Source: Paenibacillaceae bacterium
GTDB taxonomy: Bacteria; Bacillota; Bacilli; Paenibacillales; NBRC-103111
NCBI GenBank assembly: GCA_029256185.1
Contig: JAQSYI010000025.1
Coordinates: 1-64,000, forward strand
Direction of reading: 5' to 3'
DNA length: 64,000 nt
The notes beneath the pieces were generated by a model, which saw nothing but the letters and a program-made list of their open reading frames with translations, was not told the origin of the DNA and ran no database searches. Positions 51,885 through 61,129 of the stretch are shown piece by piece (within the stretch, counting starts at the first letter, position 1; each line of letters begins with the position of its first letter). The position numbers and the translations under genes are program-made.

Positions 51885-52349
51885 GTGCGCATCCAATTCA
51901 TTGACAAGGAACTGGCCTGGCAGATCAGGCATGAGGTCATGTGGCCGGAGCGGGAGCTGGATTATGTAAAGCTGGAGGACGATGACAAGGGAATCCATTA
52001 CGGCTTGTTCGAAGGGGAACAGCCGGTATCGGTCATCTCTCTGTTCATAGAAGGGGACGACGCGCAGTTTCGCAAGTTTGCCACCCTTCCCCGCATGCAG
52101 GGCAGGGGCTGCGGCAGCGCATTGCTCAACCGTGTGCTGGAGGATGCATTCCGGACTGAAGCCAAGCGGATCTTCTGCAATGCCAGAAGCAACAAGACCG
52201 AATTTTACCGCAAATTCGGCTTGCTTCCCACAGACCGGACCTTCACCAAGGGCGGCAAAGAATATGTGATTATGGAGCGGCTGGCGGAGACAGCAGACGA
52301 TGGACAATCAAACGGAGGAGAGAAACGGCATGAACTTGGCTCCCACTAA
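51885..52349 (+). CDS. GNAT-family N-acetyltransferase
   Basis: A 154-residue acetyl-CoA-dependent acyltransferase. The acetyl-CoA loop is RKFATLPRMQGRGCGSALL, with the catalytic strand AKRIFCNARSNKTEFYRKFG. It resembles the YjcF/ElaA-type small-molecule acetyltransferases; the substrate is unknown. GTG 51885 best fits CGGAG upstream, and TTG 51876 is possible. It overlaps the alaX start by 20 bp. Confidence 0.85.
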   Translation: MRIQFIDKELAWQIRHEVMWPERELDYVKLEDDDKGIHYGLFEGEQPVSVISLFIEGDDAQFRKFATLPRMQGRGCGSALLNRVLEDAFRTEAKRIFCNARSNKTEFYRKFGLLPTDRTFTKGGKEYVIMERLAETADDGQSNGGEKRHELGSH

Positions 52350-53514
52350 CAAGCTCTACTACCAATCCGCTTATCTGGAGCAATGGCAGACTTCCGTGAT
52401 CCATACAATGGAACGGGACGGAGAACATTATGCCATTCTGAAGGAGAGCGGCTTTTACCCGCATGGAGGCGGGCAGCCCTGTGATACAGGCACCATTAAC
52501 GGTATTCCCGTGGTGGACGTTGTTGCCGAAGGAGAAGTGATCCTCCACAAGGTAGCCGCACCCTTGGCTGAAGGAGAAGCAAGCTGCCGGCTTGACTGGG
52601 GCAGAAGATTCGACCATATGCAGCAGCACAGCGGCCAGCATCTGCTGTCGGCAGTATGCCGCAGCGTCTGCCAAGGCACGACGGTAAGCTTCCACCTGGG
52701 GACCGATTATGCCACTATCGACGTGGATCAAGGAGCGGTTACCCCGGAGCAGTTGGCGGAGATAGAGCGGGAGGCTAACCGCCATATTTATCTGAACCAC
52801 AGCATGAACGGTTATTTCGTTACAGTTGAGGAGGCGGCCCGCTTGCCGCTCTCCAAAGCGCTTCAAGTAACCGATAACATCCGGATTGTGGAGATGAAGG
52901 ATGTGGAATACAATGCCTGCGGCGGCACTCATGTATCCTCCACCGGGGCAATCGGCTTGATCAAGCTGTTGAAGGCGGAGAAGCAGAAGGGCAACACCCG
53001 GATCTACTTCAAATGCGGCGGCCGCGCTATGGATGAATTCAATGAATGCGTGCAGATTCTTGGCGCTCTATCCGCCAGATTCAATACAGGCAAGGAGGAG
53101 CTGACAGACCGGATCGGCAAGTGGGAGCTGGAGTACAAGCAGCTTCAGGCAGAGCTTGCCGCGGTCAAAGAACAGAATGACAGCTATCTGATCCGCGAGC
53201 TGCTCACCCAAAGCGAGGACGGCCTGATCGCCCGTCTGTTTACGGACAAGCCTCTGAAGGATCTGCAGAATCTGGCGGCCAAGCTTGCGGCAGAAAGCGG
53301 CTTGCTTGTACTGTTGGCCACATCTATGGAGAATAAGGTAGTGCTGGCTCATCAGCAGGGAGATAGCTTCCACTGTGGCGCATACTTCAAGGAGAATTTA
53401 GGAGCCTTCGGGGGGAAAGGCGGAGGCAGCGACAAGATTGCCCAAGCCGGTTTCCCGGATCAGGGTGCGGCGCTGTCCTATTACGAATTCGCCAGCGCAG
53501 ATTTGAAGAAATGA
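52330..53514 (+). CDS. Alanyl-tRNA editing protein AlaX-L
   Basis: A 394-residue free-standing editing enzyme that hydrolyses Ser- or Gly-tRNA(Ala). The zinc site is HMQQHSGQHLL (HxxxH) plus CGGTH. A DHHA1 domain is at the C-terminus (FGGKGGGSDKIAQAGF), as in the long AlaX form. The ATG at 52330 follows GGAGGAG by 8 nt and overlaps the GNAT gene. No alanyl-tRNA synthetase core is present, so it acts in trans. Confidence 0.9.
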   Translation: MNLAPTNKLYYQSAYLEQWQTSVIHTMERDGEHYAILKESGFYPHGGGQPCDTGTINGIPVVDVVAEGEVILHKVAAPLAEGEASCRLDWGRRFDHMQQHSGQHLLSAVCRSVCQGTTVSFHLGTDYATIDVDQGAVTPEQLAEIEREANRHIYLNHSMNGYFVTVEEAARLPLSKALQVTDNIRIVEMKDVEYNACGGTHVSSTGAIGLIKLLKAEKQKGNTRIYFKCGGRAMDEFNECVQILGALSARFNTGKEELTDRIGKWELEYKQLQAELAAVKEQNDSYLIRELLTQSEDGLIARLFTDKPLKDLQNLAAKLAAESGLLVLLATSMENKVVLAHQQGDSFHCGAYFKENLGAFGGKGGGSDKIAQAGFPDQGAALSYYEFASADLKK

Positions 53515-53544
53515 GAGAGCTTGCCCCGGCAGACCCGCAAACAA

Positions 53545-53574
53545 AGAACCGCCCGCTGCTGCTTGGGCGGTTCT
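53545..53574 (-). terminator. Terminator of the stalk-domain gene
   Basis: AGAACCGCCC/GGGCGGTTCT with a 10-nt loop. On the minus strand it is followed by TTGTTTGCGG. Confidence 0.75.
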
Positions 53575-53614
53575 GGGGATTTGGCTATGGCTGGCTGCTT
53601 GCGGTCTGCAGGAT

Positions 53615-54679
53615 TTATTTGCCGATAACGATCTGTCCGTCAGACAGCCCGGCTGCATTCATGCGGGCAACCTCCTTGAAGAATTGGAGCGGCACATACG
53701 TGGTTTCTCCTGCCAGTACAGGCGGGGTTCCCAATTGAACCGGCGCGCCCTGCTGATACGCATAGGAGTCCTTATCCACGGTCAGGCTGATGCTCTGATC
53801 CAGCGTGACGCTCCAGGATGCCTCATCCCAGGTCACGGTGAAGCCGAGAGCTTCGGCGATGGCCCGCAGCGGCACCATGGCCGTGCCATCGCCAGCCGTA
53901 TAAGGCGCGGGCGCAGTAATCAGGTTGCCATTGACCACAATTGGCATTCCGGTTATATGGCCTGTGGAACCGTGATTGGCCTCACCCGGTTCTGCTTGGA
54001 CAGGGGGAGTGGCGGCTTCGGGCAATACAATTACTTTTAGCGGAGTGGTCTGGGCCGGAATGCTTTTGGTGGATACATCGTAGATAACGGCCAAATTCCG
54101 GTTGGCGAGCTCGCCCTCATAATTCTGACCGTCAGGCAGAATAATCTTCGTGTCATCGGCCAAATTCAGCTTCAGCTGATTGTCTGCACTCACCAGATGC
54201 CCGTCAAACCGGTCTACCTTGATGCTCTGGTCTTGCGGGAAGTCAACAGCGAGCACAACCGCTTCGTATTGGGGCGGATAGATCATAATGACCGGCAGGG
54301 TGGCATCGTAGAAGCCGGTGACGGTGGCGCCCACTGCAAGCTTGGCATCCGTAACCATGTATGTATCTGCAGTCACCAGGAAATTAACCAGTCCGCCGGC
54401 TTGATCTTCAACGAGCACATAGGTCCGGCCCTTATCTGCGGTTCCTTCCGCCACTGGGGCCGGATGGATCTCCTTGACTGTTCCTGTGAAAGAATTAAAC
54501 CGGGCTTGCTCGATTTGGTCTTGTGGCTGAATGGCTGGCTGGGACTGCTCTATTTGTCCTTGGATTGGATTGACCGGCATGATCGCGTTTTCTGCGGCAT
54601 GGACCCCCGCGGCAGAGAGGGAAAGGACCGCTGCAGACAGTATTCCTGTTAGCCATTTCTTGTTTAAGTTGTTGTTCAT
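53615..54679 (-). CDS. Secreted protein with copper-amine-oxidase-like (stalk) domain
   Basis: A 354-residue exported protein. The signal peptide ends at VHAAENA. A novel N-terminal beta-rich region follows (about 45-240). The C-terminal copper-amine-oxidase N-domain-like stalk (PF07833 type) covers about 260-350: VVNGNLITAPAPYTAGDGTA and MVPLRAIAEALGFTVTWDEA. This domain is common on the Paenibacillus surface and is not an oxidase. The ATG at 54679 has AAGGAGC upstream. No anchor motif is seen. Confidence 0.8.
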   Translation of the reverse strand: MNNNLNKKWLTGILSAAVLSLSAAGVHAAENAIMPVNPIQGQIEQSQPAIQPQDQIEQARFNSFTGTVKEIHPAPVAEGTADKGRTYVLVEDQAGGLVNFLVTADTYMVTDAKLAVGATVTGFYDATLPVIMIYPPQYEAVVLAVDFPQDQSIKVDRFDGHLVSADNQLKLNLADDTKIILPDGQNYEGELANRNLAVIYDVSTKSIPAQTTPLKVIVLPEAATPPVQAEPGEANHGSTGHITGMPIVVNGNLITAPAPYTAGDGTAMVPLRAIAEALGFTVTWDEASWSVTLDQSISLTVDKDSYAYQQGAPVQLGTPPVLAGETTYVPLQFFKEVARMNAAGLSDGQIVIGK

Positions 54680-54870
54680 GCTTGTGCTCCTTTTCCGTTG
54701 TTGGATTGGGTATTGCACTTTCCTAAACGCGTTTGCACCCGAAAATGTTTCAAAAAACCTGCGGCGGCAATACAACGCAGTTTAGCGGGAGGTTTACCCG
54801 TTGATTCTTTCAGAATGATTGGGTGGACTCCTTTGATACCGTTTATCAAGGCTTTAGCTGGATAAAACAA

Positions 54871-54921
54871 ATAAGCAGAGAAGGGAAAGCCCATAATTGG
54901 AGCCTTCCCTTCTCTGCTTAT
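54871..54921 (-). terminator. Long terminator hairpin of the LCP gene
   Basis: A perfect 17-bp stem, ATAAGCAGAGAAGGGAA/TTCCCTTCTCTGCTTAT with a 17-nt loop, lies 6 bp past the stop. On the minus strand it is followed by TTGTTTTATCC. Confidence 0.85.
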
Positions 54922-54927
54922 GTTTAT

Positions 54928-56442
54928 TTAAGGATTCTTTACTGTGCCGTTATTGGATGAAGGAGTAGGACTGGGAACAACAGTCGGGTTCACGGTATTC
55001 ATGGGCGCCGGTGGCGTATTCCCGCCCGCTGGAGCAGCACTGCTCTTGCCGGCGTTTGTTGCTTCATTGCCCGGTGCAGCTGGAGAATTTTTCCCCTCCA
55101 GATCTATTAATCCCGCATTTTCCAGCTCGTCCCTAGGGCCCTGGGGGTTGCCGCTGGGGCTCAGACTGGCGCCGGGATTGTTAGGCTTGGGCGTAGGTTC
55201 GGGTTGGGCTGTCCCGGAGCCGCTTCCTCCGGGGGCTCCTGAGGGGACCGTTGGTGAAGGCTGAGCTGCGTTGGCATCTGTCGGTGAGCCCGGGTTCGGC
55301 GCGGCAGAGCTTCCGGGAGCATCGACCGTCGCTTGGGGCGTCGGCTTGACCGTAGGCTTAACTGTCGGCTTCACCGTAGCATTGGGCGTTGCCTTCGTCC
55401 CGCTTTCGCTGTCCGTGCCCTGGCTCAGCTTGCCGCCGCTTGACGGGGCTTTGGATGCGGTTGTGGTAGGCAAATCGCCGAACAATTGCTTGATGAATGT
55501 CTGCAAGGCCGCCTGGTTCACGCCAATCACTTCAGCGCCGCCGACCCGCTTCTCTTCCAGCAGGTCCTTGGGAGGAATCTGCTGGCTGACCATGCCGTCC
55601 GTCTTCACCTCAAAGCCCAGAGAAGCCAACTTGATCAACTGGGTTACATTCAGATTGGTTTCAATATAAGGATCGATGCTTTGCAGAATGCTGGGAATTT
55701 TTAGCAAGGAACTGGTGGACTGCAGCTTTTCGGCCAGCGCCTTCATGAACTTGCGCTGCCGCTCTGTCCGTGTGAAGTCGCTTGTGGCGTCGTGGCGGAA
55801 CCGTACGTACTGCAAGGCGGTATTGCCGTCCAACAGCTGATAGCCCTTCTTCAAATCGATGTCGTACAGGTGATCATCCGCGGAGTCGCTGTATTTCATA
55901 TCCTTTTCTACATCCAGATAGATTCCGTCCATCGCGTCGACCATGGCGATGAACCCCTTGAAATCCGTATAGACATAATACTGAATGGGAATCCCCATCA
56001 GGTTGCTGACCGTCTTCATGGCAAGCTCCGGCCCGCCTCTGGCCAGCGCCGTATTAATCCGGTCGTTGCCATAGCCCGGGATGGACACATACGTATCCCT
56101 CAGAATGGAGAACAGGTACGACTTCTTGGTCACAGGGTCCAGGGAAGCGATCATAATAGAATCGGAGCGGGGTACCTCATTCTGGGACATCCCCCGTGAA
56201 TCTCCTCCCAGAAGCAGGATATTGACCCGTTCCTTGCCCTCCCATTTGGGCGGGGTCAGCTCTGTTCCTGTTTTGGTAATGGTGTCCGTCCGCACTTTAT
56301 TGAAGATGGAGTCCTCGGGCTCGGCGTGGATATTGCCGGCGAAAGAATATATGGAATATGCATAATAGCCAACTACACTTATCACCACCACCAGCAGACC
56401 CAGAAGGGACCATTTTATCTTTTGGCGGAGTTTTTTGTTCAT
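54928..56442 (-). CDS. LCP-family cell-wall polymer ligase with long disordered tail
   Basis: A 504-residue LytR-CpsA-Psr protein, which attaches teichoic acids or other glycopolymers to peptidoglycan. N-terminal TM at about 11-30; LCP domain at about 75-325 with GGDSRGMSQNEVPRSDSIMI, RDTYVSIPGYGNDRINTA and YVRFRHDATSDFTRTERQRK. The last ~170 residues are Pro/Thr/Ser/Gly-rich with VKPT repeats and look disordered, perhaps spanning the wall. Typical LCP proteins end near residue 320-340. The ATG follows AAAGGGGAATTC. Confidence 0.9.
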   Translation of the reverse strand: MNKKLRQKIKWSLLGLLVVVISVVGYYAYSIYSFAGNIHAEPEDSIFNKVRTDTITKTGTELTPPKWEGKERVNILLLGGDSRGMSQNEVPRSDSIMIASLDPVTKKSYLFSILRDTYVSIPGYGNDRINTALARGGPELAMKTVSNLMGIPIQYYVYTDFKGFIAMVDAMDGIYLDVEKDMKYSDSADDHLYDIDLKKGYQLLDGNTALQYVRFRHDATSDFTRTERQRKFMKALAEKLQSTSSLLKIPSILQSIDPYIETNLNVTQLIKLASLGFEVKTDGMVSQQIPPKDLLEEKRVGGAEVIGVNQAALQTFIKQLFGDLPTTTASKAPSSGGKLSQGTDSESGTKATPNATVKPTVKPTVKPTPQATVDAPGSSAAPNPGSPTDANAAQPSPTVPSGAPGGSGSGTAQPEPTPKPNNPGASLSPSGNPQGPRDELENAGLIDLEGKNSPAAPGNEATNAGKSSAAPAGGNTPPAPMNTVNPTVVPSPTPSSNNGTVKNP

Positions 56443-56688
56443 GAACGAATTCCCCTTTCAACAGCTTTTCAGATCTATTTTTCCTTTTTACAAGGGGTTG
56501 TTGTATGATAGCCTTAGAATTAGACGATAATTGTCGGAAAAAGGTTTCATTATTTCACAATCTTCGCTGGCATACCCCTTATTGTGCATAAACGCCTTAT
56601 TTGATTATACCTGATTCACGGGACAATTACACGGCAATGCTTGTCAATAATTCCGGATGCGGCAGGAAGGGAGCTGTTATTTCATCAT

Positions 56689-57765
56689 ATGTTGGCAATA
56701 GACGTCAAGAATCTGCACAAGAAGTTTCAGGTTCAGCAGAACCGGGAGGGTCTCGCCGGAGCGTTCCGGGATCTGTTCAAGCGGGAATTCCGCACCATAT
56801 CCGCAGTCAAGGACATATCCTTCCAGATCCCCCAGGGGGAGATCTGCGGCTATATCGGCGAGAACGGAGCCGGTAAATCCACCACCATCAAGATGCTTAC
56901 AGGCATTCTTGTGCCGACCTCGGGTCATATCCGGGTGAACGGCTTCGTACCTTTTAAGGAAAGAGAAGCTTTTGTCCGCGGCATCGGTGTGGTCTTCGGG
57001 CAGCGAAGCCAACTGTGGTGGGATATTGGCGTAATCGAATCCTTCCGGCTCCTGCGCAAGGTATACCGGGTAAGCGAGCAGGATTTCAAGCAGCGGCTCG
57101 ATGAACTGGTGGAGCGACTGCAGCTGTCGGATATCCTGAACCGGCCGGTGCGCAAGCTCAGTCTGGGCCAGAGGATGCGCTGTGAGCTGGCCGCCTCGTT
57201 GCTGCACAACCCCTCCATTCTTTTTCTGGATGAGCCGACAATCGGATTGGATATTATGGTCAAAACGGAGATCCGGGAGTTCCTTAAATCCATGAACAAG
57301 CGGTACGGGACTACCATTCTGCTGACTACCCACGATTTGCAGGATATCGAAGCCCTCTGTTCAAGGGTTATTATGTTGGACGATGGGAGCATCATCTATG
57401 ACGGCAGCTTAGAAGAGCTGAAGAACAGATGGGGCAGAGGCAAGGAACTGGTGCTGCAATATGCCTCGTCTGTCAACCTGCCGCTCTTGCAGGAGCTGAC
57501 CGAAGGACTGGATGTGGAATGGTCACAGGAAAATGAACGGACCGCCAGAGTGTGGGTGCCATCGGACAAGACGAATGTGTCCGAGGTGCTGGGCCGGGTG
57601 GTTGGAGCAGCCGATCTGGAGGATATACGCATTATTGAGACACAAACGGATGATATCGTCCGGGAAATATACAAGTCCGGCAGCGCTGCCGTTCGGGAGA
57701 AGGTTGCGGAGCTTGCTTCAGCACAGGATCGGGAGCTTGTTCTGGAAGGAAGCAAGGACTCATGA
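56689..57765 (+). CDS. ABC-2 exporter ATP-binding protein
   Basis: A 358-residue ATPase. Walker A GENGAGKST, signature LSLGQRMRCELAASLL, Walker B ILFLDEPTIGLD and switch TTHDLQD are all intact. A ~100-residue C-terminal extension resembles those of ABC-2 natural-product/antibiotic exporters. The ATG at 56689 lacks an ideal ribosome site (AAGGGAG is 15 nt away), so an upstream TTG at 56641 cannot be excluded. Its stop overlaps the next start by 4 bp. Confidence 0.88.
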   Translation: MLAIDVKNLHKKFQVQQNREGLAGAFRDLFKREFRTISAVKDISFQIPQGEICGYIGENGAGKSTTIKMLTGILVPTSGHIRVNGFVPFKEREAFVRGIGVVFGQRSQLWWDIGVIESFRLLRKVYRVSEQDFKQRLDELVERLQLSDILNRPVRKLSLGQRMRCELAASLLHNPSILFLDEPTIGLDIMVKTEIREFLKSMNKRYGTTILLTTHDLQDIEALCSRVIMLDDGSIIYDGSLEELKNRWGRGKELVLQYASSVNLPLLQELTEGLDVEWSQENERTARVWVPSDKTNVSEVLGRVVGAADLEDIRIIETQTDDIVREIYKSGSAAVREKVAELASAQDRELVLEGSKDS

Positions 57766-58556
57766 TCAGCGCTTATCTGGATTTCATCCGCATCCGCTTT
57801 CTTTCCATGTTGGCCTATAGAATGAATTATTATACTGGAATTCTGATATACTTAGTCAATATTGGGGCGCAATATTTCTTGTGGGGCGCAATCTACTCCG
57901 GCCAGGATGGTCTGGGGGGGATGAGTATGTCCCAGATGACCACTTATGTAGCTGTGGCCTGGATGGCCCGCGCGTTTTACTTCAACAATCTGGACCGGGA
58001 GATCGGCAACGAAATCCGTGATGGAAGCGTGGCAATACAGTTTATTCGGCCTTACCCGTATTTAGTTGTGAAAATCATGCAGGCCTTCGGGGAAGGCTTG
58101 TTCCGCCTGCTGCTTTTTTCAACGCCGGGCATGCTGCTGGTCTGGCTCCTGTTTCCCGTGCGTTTTCCCAACGACCCGTTGTTGTGGGCCGCCTTCCTGT
58201 CCATGCTGCTGCTCAGCTTCGTCATCAACTCGCAGATCAATATTCTAACCGGCTTGTTCGCCTTCTTCATCGAGAACAGCGAAGGCATGATGCGCTTCAA
58301 GCGGGTGCTGGTCGATCTGTTCTCCGGTCTGATCATTCCTGTCTCCTTCTTCCCGGGATGGGCGGAAACGGTGCTGCGTCTGCTGCCTTTTCAGGCTATC
58401 ACCTATCTGCCTTCATCCGTATTCGCAGGCAGGACAGAGGATATCCGCATCTGGGGCGTGATAGGCGTTCAACTGCTTTGGCTTGCCCTTCTGATGATAC
58501 CCATTATAATCATGTGGCGGCAGGCGCGGCGCCGGCTGTTTGTGCAGGGAGGCTGA
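57762..58556 (+). CDS. ABC-2 family permease 1
   Basis: A 264-residue membrane protein with six helices and the YFLWGAIYSGQDGLGGMSMS segment seen in DUF990-type ABC-2 permeases (ABC2_membrane_6). It overlaps the ATPase gene (ATGA). It should pair with the second permease as a heterodimer. Substrate unknown. Confidence 0.85.
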   Translation: MISAYLDFIRIRFLSMLAYRMNYYTGILIYLVNIGAQYFLWGAIYSGQDGLGGMSMSQMTTYVAVAWMARAFYFNNLDREIGNEIRDGSVAIQFIRPYPYLVVKIMQAFGEGLFRLLLFSTPGMLLVWLLFPVRFPNDPLLWAAFLSMLLLSFVINSQINILTGLFAFFIENSEGMMRFKRVLVDLFSGLIIPVSFFPGWAETVLRLLPFQAITYLPSSVFAGRTEDIRIWGVIGVQLLWLALLMIPIIIMWRQARRRLFVQGG

Positions 58557-58560
58557 CGGT

Positions 58561-59346
58561 ATGTTCTATATTTCCTTGGGCTGGGATTATCTGAAAAATT
58601 ATATGAAGATCCGCCTGTCCTACCGGGCCGATCTGCTGGTGGAGATCCTGTCTGACCTGTTATTTCAGGGGGTTAATCTGTTTTTCCTGCTGGTTGTGTT
58701 TATGCATACGGATCTGCTGGACGGTTGGACCGAATCCCAGATGCTGTTTGTGTACGGCTATTTTATGGTGCCATACGGAATATTCACTTGCTGCTTCAAC
58801 TTGTGGAACTTCACGGACCGTTACATTGTCAAAGGCGAGATGGACCGGATTCTCACTCGTCCCGCCTACAATCTCGTCCAGCTTATATTGGAAAATCTGG
58901 ACCCGCCCTCGCTGGCAGGCTCTATAGTGGGATTGGTTATTATGGCCTCAACCTGGCCGTCCCTTGGCGCAGGGTTTGATTGGTACGACCCTTTTGTTGT
59001 TGTTCTGCTGGTAGCCGGATCGGTTGCCGTCTATGCGGGCATCTATGTTACCTTTACGGCCATTTCCTTCTTTACTGATGCGCCTACGGGCATACTGCCG
59101 CTCATCTTCAATATCCAGAATTATGGCCGGTACCCGGTGACGATTTATAACAAGACGATTACCGTATTGCTGACAGGGGTGCTTCCCTTCGCTTTTGTCG
59201 GCTTCTATCCCGCGGCGTATTTTCTGAATCGGGCGGAATGGGGCAAGATGGCGATGCTGACTCCTGTGGTGGGGGCCGTCTTTTTGGCAGGAGCGCTGTT
59301 GTTCTGGAACTTCGGTGTCAGCCGCTACCGGGGAGCCGGCTCATAA
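58561..59346 (+). CDS. ABC-2 family permease 2
   Basis: A 261-residue membrane protein, similar in layout to permease 1 (VEILSDLLFQGVNLFFLLVV, IVKGEMDRILTRPAYNLVQL). The ATG at 58561 has AGGGAGG 8 nt upstream; the longer frame from 58540 runs back over the previous stop. It completes a three-gene exporter of unknown cargo. Confidence 0.85.
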   Translation: MFYISLGWDYLKNYMKIRLSYRADLLVEILSDLLFQGVNLFFLLVVFMHTDLLDGWTESQMLFVYGYFMVPYGIFTCCFNLWNFTDRYIVKGEMDRILTRPAYNLVQLILENLDPPSLAGSIVGLVIMASTWPSLGAGFDWYDPFVVVLLVAGSVAVYAGIYVTFTAISFFTDAPTGILPLIFNIQNYGRYPVTIYNKTITVLLTGVLPFAFVGFYPAAYFLNRAEWGKMAMLTPVVGAVFLAGALLFWNFGVSRYRGAGS

Positions 59347-59494
59347 TGGGATCTTTCGGGAAATTAAACAGAGGGTACAGACCATGAGCGTGGACTACGA
59401 GGATGGTCTATGCGTACTATGGGCATGGACTATGCATATGGAATAGAGATTCACCAGCGTGACTCTGCCGGCAGAATCGGGAAGGAGGGGACCA

Positions 59495-60001
59495 ATGGCA
59501 ATCACTGCTGTCAAAATCGGGAAGAGGGCCTGGGAACGGGAGGCCATACGGTTGTTCATCAGCCTGTATAACGGATTGGGCAAGGATTACGGCTACCGGC
59601 TGCTGTTTCAGCAGGAGAAGCCTGATGCCGTGCTGGAGGAGCGGGGAGCGCTGCGGCGCAAGCTGGGCGTGGAGATTACCCACTTGTTCTATAGCCAGCA
59701 GGAGGCGATGCGCGTATTCGGACATCAAACTCCCCCCGTCCCGGTGCAAGGGGAGGAGAACTTTGACCACCTGCTTCAGGAGTTGAATCTGCTGATCCGC
59801 AAGAAAATCGGCAAACGGCGCTCCTACAGCATGAGTTATCCCATCGCGCTGCTGATCCGCAACGCTTCGCCCGGCTACGGCATGTCGGATTTCCTGGCCC
59901 GGCGTTCGGAGATACTGCTGCCGGAGGACGGATCATTTACCCATATCTGGTTTGTTTCCCGGGATGGCGATTTCCAGTGGAAGCTGGTAGAATTAATCTG
60001 A
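59495..60001 (+). CDS. Hypothetical protein, possible nuclease-like fold (168 aa)
   Basis: A soluble protein beginning MAITAVKIGKRAWEREAIRL, with a strong ribosome site (GGAAGGAGGGG). The segment EKPDAVLEERGALRRKLGVE followed by ITHLFYSQQEA recalls the D...ExK core of PD-(D/E)xK enzymes, but the third residue is Thr rather than Lys, so activity is doubtful. I do not recognise the family. It lies 148 bp after the exporter and may be on the same transcript. Confidence 0.62.
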   Translation: MAITAVKIGKRAWEREAIRLFISLYNGLGKDYGYRLLFQQEKPDAVLEERGALRRKLGVEITHLFYSQQEAMRVFGHQTPPVPVQGEENFDHLLQELNLLIRKKIGKRRSYSMSYPIALLIRNASPGYGMSDFLARRSEILLPEDGSFTHIWFVSRDGDFQWKLVELI

Positions 60002-60054
60002 TTCCTTTATTGGGTTCAAATTTGATGCCATAGAAATAACGGAGACTCTTGATC

Positions 60055-60915
60055 ATGAGCATATTTCATTCCGTCCGTAAGGGACTATTGGTCTTGTTAG
60101 TGATATTAAGCGTTTTGTTGGTTGTCAGCGGTTGCGGCGGGGATGAGGAAGCGGTTGCTCCTGCCGGTCCGCTGAAGATTCCGGTTCTGATGTATCATGA
60201 AGTAACTACGGACTCCACCAAGTGGGATTATGCGACCATTTCCCCGGAGAAACTCCGCAGTGATTTGACCGCCCTCAGGGATAACGGGTTTACTCCGATT
60301 TTCTTCAAGGATATCGATCAGGCCCGCAAGGGGAAGGCGAACCTGCCGGTCAAGCCGGTGTTGGTTACCTTTGATGACGGATACTATAACAACTATGAGT
60401 TTGCTTATCCGATCCTGCAGGAAATGAAAATGAAGGCGACTATCTCTGTTATCGGCTGGTCGGTAGGCAGACAATATCATCTGGATAATGTTACTCTGAT
60501 CACCCGTCATTTTACGTGGGAGGAAGGGAAGGAGATGTACGACTCCGGGCTGGTGGATATCCAGAGCCACTCCTTCAACCTCCATAATCAATCGGACACG
60601 GAGAATGGGGTAGCGCCTTTTCCGGGCGAGAGTGCGGCCGACTACACGAAGCGCTTTAAGGCGGACACGCAGAAGCTGAAGGACTTGATCGAGAGCAAGA
60701 TTGGCAACAAGGTGATTGTGTATACCTATCCTTATGGAGTATATAATGAGACCTCGGAGGCACTTATTAAGGAACTGGGCTTTGAATACAGCCTGACGGT
60801 GGATGACGGTGTTTCCGATTTTAACGTCAGTCCTTATTTGCTGAAGCGGATTAACGCGCCCATTGAGATGCCCAGTGCTGATCTAATTAAAGCGATTGAG
60901 TTGGGTATCCAGTAG
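60055..60915 (+). CDS. Polysaccharide deacetylase lipoprotein (NodB fold)
   Basis: A 286-residue lipoprotein (lipobox VSGC, Cys27) with a NodB homology domain. Motif 1 is TFDDGYYNN with the catalytic and metal Asp, motif 2 is HSFNLHN with the two metal His, and later LTVDDGVSDFNVSPYLLKRI. It should remove acetyl groups from a surface polysaccharide such as peptidoglycan or poly-N-acetylglucosamine. ATG 60055 is preferred, but TTG 60049 nearer GGAGACTC is possible. Confidence 0.87.
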   Translation: MSIFHSVRKGLLVLLVILSVLLVVSGCGGDEEAVAPAGPLKIPVLMYHEVTTDSTKWDYATISPEKLRSDLTALRDNGFTPIFFKDIDQARKGKANLPVKPVLVTFDDGYYNNYEFAYPILQEMKMKATISVIGWSVGRQYHLDNVTLITRHFTWEEGKEMYDSGLVDIQSHSFNLHNQSDTENGVAPFPGESAADYTKRFKADTQKLKDLIESKIGNKVIVYTYPYGVYNETSEALIKELGFEYSLTVDDGVSDFNVSPYLLKRINAPIEMPSADLIKAIELGIQ

Positions 60916-60942
60916 AATAAGCCTGTTATATTGTTTTGTACA

Positions 60943-60976
60943 AATCCGGCCTGAACATTGTCAGGCCGGATTTTCT
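60943..60976 (+). terminator. Terminator of the deacetylase gene
   Basis: A 12-bp stem, AATCCGGCCTGA/TCAGGCCGGATT with a 6-nt loop, is followed by TTCTATGG. Confidence 0.85.
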
Positions 60977-61094
60977 ATGGCTCCCGGCAGGACTGCGGAG
61001 ATTATAAAGGTTTTCTGGGTTCCTGTGAAGAAATAAACATTCTGCAAAATAGCTATATATACAGGTTAGAGCCCCAGGCATTATAATTATCCAA

Positions 61095-61109
61095 ATGAAT
61101 GCGTTTGCA
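61095..61109 (+). promoter_or_regulatory. cre-like site before the third AraC gene
   Basis: ATGAATGCGTTTGCA fits the CcpA consensus at 14 of 15 positions. A TATAAT box lies at 61082-61087, so the site overlaps the start of transcription. Confidence 0.4.
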
Positions 61110-61129
61110 TACCGAAAAGAGGAAGCCGG

